Shown here one piece after another: positions 7,630 to 13,637 of a DNA stretch of 13,637 nt (positions are counted from its first letter, which is position 1; every line of letters starts with the position of its first letter). The DNA is from Candidatus Thorarchaeota archaeon (GTDB lineage Archaea > Asgardarchaeota > Thorarchaeia > Thorarchaeales > Thorarchaeaceae). The stretch covers positions 1 through 13,637 of the forward strand of contig JAEOSL010000094.1 of the NCBI GenBank assembly GCA_016840385.1, in the 5' to 3' direction. Both the position numbers and the translations under genes were made by a program. The notes under the pieces were generated by a model, which saw only the letters and a program-made list of their open reading frames with translations, was not told the DNA's origin and ran no database searches.

Positions 7630-7647
7630 AGTATACCCCAGCTCTCC

Positions 7648-7717
7648 AGACAAGTTATGTAGTGTTCAAAGCAAGATAAGAACATTACTCGGAATCTGTG
7701 AGTACACTAACTTGTCT
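7648..7717. repeat. 10-bp inverted repeat spanning the transporter-nurA gap
   Basis: AGACAAGTTA (7648-7657) is exactly complementary to TAACTTGTCT (7708-7717), with 50 nt between. The arms lie on the upstream edge of nurA and on the end of the MFS gene. It could form a long stem-loop in a transporter-nurA transcript. About one such pair is expected by chance in a window of this size. Confidence 0.3.
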
Positions 7718-9014
7718 CGGTATCTTCATTCAAAACATCCGTACTGGCTTTTAATAACCCCTTTTGCTCTTTCTGCCTATCTGGTAACTCGATGGAATTC
7801 AGTGCAAGAGCCATGACTATGATGAATAGCAATGTACCAATTCCTGCAAATTGGTATAGAAAGGTGAGACTATCACTAATCTCCCAAATATACGCACCAA
7901 AGGAGAATGCAAAGAATCCAGCAATGCTGGTTGCATAGCGATACGTACCAAGTGCACGTCCCTTCTTTTCCTCTGTAACACTTCCTGAAACAATTGTATT
8001 TTCAGCACCAATCCATAAAGCTACTGGGAGCGCCCAGGCAATATTGAGAGTGACTAATACCCAGAATCCTTGAAAGACAGAGAATAGTAGAGCAATGATG
8101 GCATTACCTAGAAGTGCAACAATCTGAGCCGCCTTCACATTTCTATCAGCTAGTGTTCCAGCAAAATAAAGTACAATCACACTGGTCAGTGAGTAGAATG
8201 CCCATGCATATCCATATTGCGCATCAGTGAGAGCCCATTCCCCTACGACAAGATTTCCGAGGTATGGAAATGCTGATCTCAAAAAGAAGATACACCCTGC
8301 TATTCCAATTACAAACTTCCAGAAATTCTTACCAAGACCTCGAATAGTAATGATTGGACCTTTTCTAGCCTTCTTGATGATTTCTTTATCTAGGGATTCT
8401 CTAACAAATGCAAATGTTGCGACGAGTGCTAATACCGCCCCAATAGAGGCAATGAGATGCAAGAAACTCGCAGAGTATCCATTCTCAAGGAGTACACCTG
8501 CAAGAACTGGACTAATACCATCAACTAGGAATGCAGGCATGAGAACCATCGTAAATGTACGTGCACTGTTCGACCCACCATCAGCTTGAATCTCGTCCGC
8601 TGGTATTGCCGTTGTGATGACAAGTATTGATGCCCATCCAAAATAGACGACACCATATTCAATTGCTACAAATGGCCAAATAGGATTCAGCCACATTCCG
8701 AGGAGACCTATTGCCATTGGTATGAATGAAATCACCATTGTATTCTTTCTACCAATGAAATCTGAAATGATACCTGAAGCCATGAACCCAATGATCATTG
8801 CCAAGGTCCCAATGGATAACGCTGCTCCAATCTGCCATCTGAGTAATCCAACATCAAACTCAAGAAAGATACTGAATTCCCATGCCCACAAACTCATAGA
8901 AAATTGAGCAATGCCTGTAACAATAGCCAGTCGCCACAGATTCATGTTGAGCCCCAGGACCTTACGTGATCTACCTGTCATGACAACTGGAATTGGCTCA
9001 GCATCTGGTGGCAT
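7707..9014 (-). CDS. MFS transporter
   Basis: This is a major facilitator superfamily permease of 435 residues from ATG 9014. Hydrophobic segments fit 12 membrane spans in two six-helix halves. The inter-helix 2-3 signature reads SGIISDFIGRK (80-90), close to the family GxxxDRxGRR motif A, and GTLADRN repeats it in the second half. A charged loop (RESLDKEIIKKARKG) separates the halves, and the C-terminal 35 residues are polar and cytoplasmic. I chose ATG 9014 because GAGATGAT precedes it; an in-frame TTG at 9089 would add 25 polar residues and has no clear ribosome-binding site. The substrate cannot be read from the sequence. The divergent neighbour is a debranching-enzyme homologue, which makes a sugar conceivable but does not prove it. 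nurA follows 77 nt downstream. Confidence 0.88.
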   Translation of the reverse strand: MPPDAEPIPVVMTGRSRKVLGLNMNLWRLAIVTGIAQFSMSLWAWEFSIFLEFDVGLLRWQIGAALSIGTLAMIIGFMASGIISDFIGRKNTMVISFIPMAIGLLGMWLNPIWPFVAIEYGVVYFGWASILVITTAIPADEIQADGGSNSARTFTMVLMPAFLVDGISPVLAGVLLENGYSASFLHLIASIGAVLALVATFAFVRESLDKEIIKKARKGPIITIRGLGKNFWKFVIGIAGCIFFLRSAFPYLGNLVVGEWALTDAQYGYAWAFYSLTSVIVLYFAGTLADRNVKAAQIVALLGNAIIALLFSVFQGFWVLVTLNIAWALPVALWIGAENTIVSGSVTEEKKGRALGTYRYATSIAGFFAFSFGAYIWEISDSLTFLYQFAGIGTLLFIIVMALALNSIELPDRQKEQKGLLKASTDVLNEDTETS

Positions 9015-9090
9015 AAAATCATCTCGCGAATTTGTGATTGACGTCCTTATGATGCTGTCTATCCGAGCGACAAACCTCGTATCACACAAC

Positions 9091-9126
9091 CTTAAAGTAT
9101 TCGAGAACCGTCACAAGTTCGAGAAC
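9091..9126. promoter_or_regulatory. Shared promoter/operator region with paired TTCGAGAAC repeats
   Basis: TTCGAGAAC occurs at 9100-9108 and again at 9118-9126, exactly 18 bp apart. The second copy lies in the perfect dyad GTTCGAGAAC (9117-9126); the first has one mismatch in the matching dyad. A TATA-like CTTAAAG sits at 9091-9097 and reads CTTTAAG on the other strand. A plus-strand start would fall near the second repeat, giving a leader of about 25 nt before the debranching-family gene. The layout suggests two dimer sites of a helix-turn-helix repressor. Confidence 0.4.
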
Positions 9127-9144
9127 AAAAGATACTGAGGCTCT

Positions 9145-11166
9145 TTGCTATTGATATCCTTGGAAGATGCTGACCTAAGACTCAATCGTGCAGTTACGTT
9201 TGAGTGGCTATATACCAACGGTCTAGGTGGCTATACGTCTTCCACAATTGTTGGTCTAAACGTTCGAGGATATCATGGACTTATGGTTTCATCACTGAGT
9301 CCTCCGGTTGACCGTTGGCTCACTCTCTCCCGTCTTGATGAAGCAATTGTGAACAAAGATGGAGAGTGCAATCTTAGCACGGAACAAACAACAGAAGGTG
9401 TGACACATAGAGGATACCGCCACCTTCAACGATTCGAGCTGAATCCTCTACCTCAGATGATATACAAAAAGGGTTGCGTTGAGGTCGAAAAGACAATCTT
9501 CATGGCATATAGACGGAATCTCACTGTTGTGAATTATGAGCTCAAAAATACTGAAGAGACCGTTCTAACTGTGACACCGATTCAAACATGTAGAGATATT
9601 CATGCGCGACCTCCCCATCTTGATTTTACTCCAGAAATCGAAGCTATTGACTCACATTCATATTTCTCTTTTGATGAACGACCAAATAGCCCATGGATGT
9701 ACGCGTATACTCCTGATGCTGAATTTATGCCAAGTGAAGTTCGAGTAACTGATCCACAGGTCTATCGTCGAGATAAGGCAAATGGACTTCCACATGAGGA
9801 GCAGATGATTATACCTGGTGTATTCCACACTGTACTGGAACCTGGAGAACACTTCCTTTCCTTCCTATTTGCTGTTGCTCCAACTCGAAAAGGATTGATG
9901 AACAGTCTAGGTCCGCTTGCTAAGGCTAAAAGAAAGGATTTTGCAAAACTCAGATTTGAGGAGCTACGAAGAAGGAAAATTCTCAATGACCGTGCATATT
10001 CAATGGTTCCTAGATCTCGCGATGAAGATCTAGAATGGCTTATCCTTGACGCAGACACTTTCATTGTTGATCGCGAGTCAACAAAGATGAGGTCAATTAT
10101 TGCAGGCTATCACGAGTTTGCGGATATTGGGCTTGATGCGATGATTTCACTTCCCGGCCTAACCATGTCAATTGGCCGCTTCCAAGATGCACGTGCTATC
10201 CTGACCAATTACGCACGACATTCACGATATGGACTCGTTCCAAATGATTTCCCTGACCGTGGTATACAACCCGAATATGATTCAGTCGATGCTTCTCTCT
10301 GGTTCATTATGGCAGTGCACAAGTATATTCAAGCTACCAATGATGTAGAGTTTCTAAGAGGAATCATCTGGGACACAATGGAATCTATAATCGCCGCATA
10401 TAGAATTGGAACGAAATTTAATATTCATGAAGATCATGATGGGCTCATCATCTCTGGTATTGAGGGAGTTGAGGTTTCTTGGATGAACGAAAGTGTAGAT
10501 GGTTGGTGCCCAACTCCACGAATTGGAAAATGTGTTGAGGTTAACGCCCTATGGTACAATGTTCTTATGGCAATGGGTGAAATGAGCCAGATTATTGGAA
10601 GGGACCCTTACGAGTTTCAAGCTGTTGCCTCATGGATAAAGGAAGCATTTGAGCAGACGTTTTGGGCTCCTGACCTTGGGTATCTTTATGATGTAGTCAC
10701 TGATGATATTAAGGATGAGTCGATTAGACCTAATCAGATATTCGCCCTTAGTCTTCCCTTCCCGTTGCTGGATCCTCTGAAAGCCAATTCTGTTCTAAAG
10801 ACAGTAACGAAAGAACTCCTTACTCCCTTTGGACTTAGAACACTCTCCCCAAGTGATTCTCGATATGCTCGTGCTTATACTGGAGGTCCTCGAAGTAGAG
10901 CTGCAGCAGCACATCAGGGCACGGTACATCCTTGGTTAATTGGACCATACATCTCTGCGTGGTTGACTGTGAATGGACGTACACCCGCCAATAAAAAGAA
11001 AGCAGAGGACAAGTTCTTCCACCCCGTTCTTAGTGCAGTTCGGAGAGGATGTTTGGGAACAATTTCAGGTATGTTTGATGGGTCGAAACCGCATCGAGAT
11101 AGAGGGACAGTGTCCAGAGCACGAAGTGTTGCAGAACTTCTTAGGGTATATTTTGACGAATTTTAA
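9145..11166 (+). CDS. Glycogen-debranching-enzyme-family protein, probable pseudoenzyme
   Basis: Full-length (673 aa) relative of archaeal amylo-alpha-1,6-glucosidases. The N-terminal sugar-binding domain starts with EWLYTNGLGGYTSSTI (20-35) and RGYHGLMV (41-48). The (alpha/alpha)6 barrel of the GDE C-domain spans about 290-670, with SVDASLWFI, TPRIGK, VEVNALWYN, RPNQIFALSLP and LLTPFGLRTLSP all conserved. The active-site motifs do not match the family consensus as I know it: WFxDWGRDT is EFADIGLDA (324-332), TWMDA is SWMNE (N448), RDxAYHQGTVW is RAAAAHQGTVH (585-595), SEIFDG is SGMFDG (G642) and QAWSVAE is RARSVAE (A659). Hydrolysis of alpha-1,6 linkages is therefore doubtful. The frame is intact throughout. 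The start is TTG at 9145, with GAGG five bases upstream (another TTG at 9151 is possible); an in-frame TGA at 9136 rules out earlier starts. Confidence 0.9.
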   Translation: MLLISLEDADLRLNRAVTFEWLYTNGLGGYTSSTIVGLNVRGYHGLMVSSLSPPVDRWLTLSRLDEAIVNKDGECNLSTEQTTEGVTHRGYRHLQRFELNPLPQMIYKKGCVEVEKTIFMAYRRNLTVVNYELKNTEETVLTVTPIQTCRDIHARPPHLDFTPEIEAIDSHSYFSFDERPNSPWMYAYTPDAEFMPSEVRVTDPQVYRRDKANGLPHEEQMIIPGVFHTVLEPGEHFLSFLFAVAPTRKGLMNSLGPLAKAKRKDFAKLRFEELRRRKILNDRAYSMVPRSRDEDLEWLILDADTFIVDRESTKMRSIIAGYHEFADIGLDAMISLPGLTMSIGRFQDARAILTNYARHSRYGLVPNDFPDRGIQPEYDSVDASLWFIMAVHKYIQATNDVEFLRGIIWDTMESIIAAYRIGTKFNIHEDHDGLIISGIEGVEVSWMNESVDGWCPTPRIGKCVEVNALWYNVLMAMGEMSQIIGRDPYEFQAVASWIKEAFEQTFWAPDLGYLYDVVTDDIKDESIRPNQIFALSLPFPLLDPLKANSVLKTVTKELLTPFGLRTLSPSDSRYARAYTGGPRSRAAAAHQGTVHPWLIGPYISAWLTVNGRTPANKKKAEDKFFHPVLSAVRRGCLGTISGMFDGSKPHRDRGTVSRARSVAELLRVYFDEF

Positions 11167-11404
11167 GCGAATGAATCTTCTAGACGATTCATCCACAACC
11201 CATCTATATACAAATTTGTACAATATTAGTTGCAGTTCGTCGGTTTTTCCATCAGTGGTTACGAGGAAAGTACCTTTGATGACACACCAAAAAATCAAGA
11301 TTCAGCATTTGACTCCGAAAGAACTTCCGCATCTATGCGATGGAGAAGAAGATGTTCTGTTCACAAGGAGTACAGCACGCTAGGCTCTTGGTGAGGTGGA
11401 AAAG
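11167..11404 (+). promoter_or_regulatory. Gap with 3' hairpin, TATA-like box, 12-bp palindrome and long leader
   Basis: A seven-pair hairpin, ATGAATC (11171-11177) with GATTCAT (11186-11192), follows the stop of the debranching-family gene. A TATA-like CTATATAC is at 11204-11211, and the perfect palindrome TACAAATTTGTA at 11209-11220 overlaps it. TTTTT at 11244-11248 could end the upstream transcript. If the TATA box is used, the leader before the ATG at 11405 is about 170 nt. The ribosome-binding site is GAGGTG (11393-11398). I see no tRNA-like or recognisable riboswitch fold, and no convincing small gene in the rest. Confidence 0.4.
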
Positions 11405-13633
11405 ATGAAAAAATTATACACGATTACACTAATCGCACTATTGCTTGTCGGTGTTGCTGGTTCAATCAGTCCTGCCGCGGGGCAGACGACAACCGAACCT
11501 ATCATGCGTGTTGCGTGGCAAGTAGCTAACGAAACACAGCAATTTGAGCACTCTCATCAGCACTCGGACTGGGTTTTCGGACCTCAGCCTGAAATCTGGA
11601 TTGAGTATGACAATGGCACTGACATAGCAGAGAACAGCTATAGGATTGAAGTTGGAATGAATCTTACCGTCAATATGATTATTCCGAAGACATTCCTTGG
11701 CGAAGGAAATGACCTAGATGTTGTCCAGTTCTGGGGTACTGGAATTGGTACAAGAGCAGCACAATTTGGTCTAGAATATAATGCGACATCAGGAAGATGG
11801 AACAGTGTTGGTTACAGGTACGTTCCTGGTTCTGAAGAACCACGTCCCGCACAGTTCATGGCTTTAGATTCGCTGAACTCTGATTTCACAGAGGAAACTG
11901 ATTTCTATGAAGTAGTCTTTGCCATCACCTATGCAATTGAACTACCACCTACAATCATATCCACAGGTATGCAGGTGATTGATACTGATGGTAGACCCAT
12001 TTCATCATCCTGGTTAACGTCTGCTGCAAGGGGAGAATATGGAAGCCCACCAATAGGTCTGGGAATGCCAGTGAGTCCACGTGATTTCTCACTTCCTGAT
12101 TACTACTATGCAGACATCGTTGATGAAACCAATAGAACCCTACATTATGCTGATGTCAATGACACATTCGTTTTCAGGATGATGTCACCTGTTGAAATTG
12201 GAAGCACATTGATTCCACTGACTGACGCAATCACATATGATAATGATTACTTGATTACAGTTAATTGGACCTATCCAGAAACAATGGATACTATTGGACT
12301 TGCTGTGCTATTTGATAGTGCATTAGAGTTCAATGAATCATATCCCGTACCGCTTCGGCCAACCATGGCTCTGAAACTCAATGAGAGTGGAGCGTATCCC
12401 GTTGCAGGGTATCTAGACCTTGAATGGGAATGGATTGATCTTGGTGGTGGTGCTGGAATGTGGTTCCCCCATTTGACCGTCATAGAGAATAGTACTATTG
12501 ATATTACGAAGTACTACGTTGAGGATACAGCACTAACCGGAGTCTTTGAAGATGGCCATAAAATCCAATGGGCTGGATACTTTACCAATGAAACAGATCT
12601 GGATGAAGGTTTCGGATTTGGTGGAGTAATTGAACCAGAAATGGGTTTAGTAACGGTTCTTGATGCAGAAGGAAATCCTCTTGTTGCAAGACCAGAGATT
12701 TCTGAACGTCAGACAATGAAACTGGCATTTCGTTCAGCATTCATTGAAGCATTCATCTTCAATGAACTTGGATATATTGCTAATACAGCCCAGCAGGGTG
12801 ACCCCCTGAATCTAACGATTCTTGTTCATGAAGACATCAATAGGATCGAAGGTTCATACGTCGTTGAAAATGAGGATGGTGGTTTTACTAGTTCGTACAA
12901 CATATCATCTGAGCTCAAAGATGTAACTATTGACGTTCAAGGATCGATTACTGAAAGTAACAGCACTCACATTTGGAGAACCGAAATCACACATAGGATA
13001 GTCCTCGATTATAAATTGGGAACTAGCACCAATATTACTTACCACCGAGTTACAACTTTTGAAATCGGTGTTGGTATGGTATCATCTATACTATATCAGG
13101 GTAATCGATGGACTGTTTCAGATTTCGAAATTAGTCTAAATGAGAATCTGACTACAGTCATTGTTGAATTCAGCTTTGATGAAGACGCAATAGATCTTAA
13201 GATTGACAAAGCCGCAATCAAGGTTGGTTTAATTCAGAATGTTAGATGGTTGAATACGACTTCAGGTGCTTGGGAATTTCCAGAACATCTGAATGGAACG
13301 AGTTTGTTCTGGACTATTGAGAGATACAATGATTTAGTAGCAACTTGGACTGATGTATACACGGTCATTGATGTTTCAAATGATATTCTCTGGAGTCCCC
13401 GTCATCTCATTCTGGGTGATGTGCCATACTACACAGCTCCAATCTGGAGATTGACCACGGACGGTGCAATCGACCTTGATGGTAGCGGCCTAACTACAGA
13501 TGATCGGTACTACATTAAGAGAACTGGTTATTGGGAAGACTGGGGTAATACCACAGTTGATGGTATGTGGGTCGGAGTTGGTTTCGATCCTACACCTGGT
13601 GAAGCTGGTGATGAATTCTGGTCGGAGAACTAG
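11405..13633 (+). CDS. Secreted sequon-rich extracellular protein of unknown function
   Basis: The first 27 residues form a Sec signal peptide: MKK, a hydrophobic core (LITLIALLLVGVAG-like composition at 4-20), then a PAAGQ cleavage region. There is no lipobox Cys. The 742-residue protein is rich in beta-type sequence and carries about 19 N-x-S/T sequons, as expected for a glycosylated surface or exoprotein. H49, H51 and H53 form a small histidine cluster. Near the C-terminus D690-L-D-G-S-G with D699/D700 resembles a calcium-binding loop. There is no C-terminal transmembrane helix, so it is either released, bound to another surface protein, or split from a membrane part encoded downstream. 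ATG 11405 is chosen over GTG 11396 because that GTG lies within the GAGGTG ribosome-binding site. I do not recognise the family. Confidence 0.85.
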   Translation: MKKLYTITLIALLLVGVAGSISPAAGQTTTEPIMRVAWQVANETQQFEHSHQHSDWVFGPQPEIWIEYDNGTDIAENSYRIEVGMNLTVNMIIPKTFLGEGNDLDVVQFWGTGIGTRAAQFGLEYNATSGRWNSVGYRYVPGSEEPRPAQFMALDSLNSDFTEETDFYEVVFAITYAIELPPTIISTGMQVIDTDGRPISSSWLTSAARGEYGSPPIGLGMPVSPRDFSLPDYYYADIVDETNRTLHYADVNDTFVFRMMSPVEIGSTLIPLTDAITYDNDYLITVNWTYPETMDTIGLAVLFDSALEFNESYPVPLRPTMALKLNESGAYPVAGYLDLEWEWIDLGGGAGMWFPHLTVIENSTIDITKYYVEDTALTGVFEDGHKIQWAGYFTNETDLDEGFGFGGVIEPEMGLVTVLDAEGNPLVARPEISERQTMKLAFRSAFIEAFIFNELGYIANTAQQGDPLNLTILVHEDINRIEGSYVVENEDGGFTSSYNISSELKDVTIDVQGSITESNSTHIWRTEITHRIVLDYKLGTSTNITYHRVTTFEIGVGMVSSILYQGNRWTVSDFEISLNENLTTVIVEFSFDEDAIDLKIDKAAIKVGLIQNVRWLNTTSGAWEFPEHLNGTSLFWTIERYNDLVATWTDVYTVIDVSNDILWSPRHLILGDVPYYTAPIWRLTTDGAIDLDGSGLTTDDRYYIKRTGYWEDWGNTTVDGMWVGVGFDPTPGEAGDEFWSEN

Positions 13634-13637
13634 ATGG
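13624..13637 (+). promoter_or_regulatory. Candidate ribosome-binding site and start codon of the next gene
   Basis: GGAG (13624-13627) precedes an ATG at 13634-13636 by six bases, and this ATG directly follows the TAG stop of the secreted protein. That is the usual layout of translationally coupled operon genes, but only four bases of the candidate gene are visible. Confidence 0.35.

Noticed and set aside
8227..8589. A 120-codon plus-strand frame inside the MFS gene
   Set aside because: It is fully antisense to membrane-span coding sequence and encodes nothing recognisable.
9762..10064. A 100-codon minus-strand frame inside the debranching-family gene
   Set aside because: It lies entirely antisense to a well-conserved protein and shows no family motif; a shadow of the real gene's codon pattern.
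9145..11166. Sequencing error or frameshift as the cause of the missing active-site motifs
   Set aside because: The substitutions are isolated and in frame, with family-like sequence on both sides of each one. Codons checked directly (AAC for N448, GGT for G642) agree with the translation.
11329..11340. Inverted repeat CGCATCTATGCG in the leader of the secreted-protein gene
   Set aside because: The arms are five bases with a two-base loop, too small to form a meaningful hairpin.
11171..11383. A 70-codon frame after the debranching-family gene, starting ATGAATCTTC
   Set aside because: It has no ribosome-binding site, no recognisable motif and an unusual composition rich in Thr, Ser and His. 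It is the tail of a longer frame overlapping the debranching gene out of phase, and it coincides with the hairpin and promoter-like elements.
1..13637. CRISPR array, tRNA, rRNA, insertion sequence or prophage
   Set aside because: No regularly spaced repeats, cloverleaf-like sequence, transposase or phage structural gene was seen on either strand by reading; no covariance search could be run.

Overview
The window looks like archaeal chromosome, most likely from an Asgard archaeon close to Thorarchaeia. This is inferred from gene content, not from a marker gene. The archaeal signs are a HerA-NurA pair, an F420-type FrhB-like flavoprotein, and Shine-Dalgarno sites of the GAGGTG type with TATA-like boxes. 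Sequon-rich cell-surface proteins with Ig-like repeats and a Ras/MglA-type small GTPase are both common in Asgard genomes. No rRNA, tRNA, CRISPR array, transposase or phage gene was seen. Coding density is high; the longest gap is about 240 bp.

Layout. (1) Bases 1-1196 (+) hold the C-terminal part of a repeat-containing membrane-anchored surface protein. It converges, across a hairpin at about 1200-1234, with (2) an FrhB-like iron-sulfur/F420 protein at 1248-2315 (-). (3) A divergent promoter region separates that gene from a bacterial-type GTP cyclohydrolase II, RibA, at 2434-3153 (+). The ribA stop codon overlaps, tail to tail, the stop codon of (4) a minus-strand cluster. Read in transcription order, this is an MFS transporter (9014-7707), an unusually long NurA-like nuclease (7629-5710), the HerA DNA translocase (5735-3798, overlapping nurA by 26 nt) and an MglA/Ras-like GTPase (3716-3150). 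(5) Divergent from the transporter is a glycogen-debranching-enzyme-family protein (9145-11166, +). (6) Last is a secreted, sequon-rich protein of unknown function (11405-13633, +). A ribosome-binding site and ATG directly after its stop suggest another gene of the same operon beyond the edge.

How the genes may work together. NurA and HerA are expected to form a DNA-end-resection machine. Here Mre11-Rad50 is not adjacent and a small GTPase follows instead. The debranching-enzyme homologue keeps its scaffold but has lost nearly every residue I associate with its active site, so it is probably a pseudoenzyme. It may share regulation with the divergent transporter: their common promoter region carries two copies of TTCGAGAAC spaced 18 bp apart. 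RibA makes a flavin precursor. Flavin and F420 biosynthesis are linked in archaea, but nothing else ties RibA to the FrhB-like gene beyond the shared divergent promoter region.

The two best leads are the catalytically stripped debranching enzyme and the double-length NurA / HerA / GTPase cluster.
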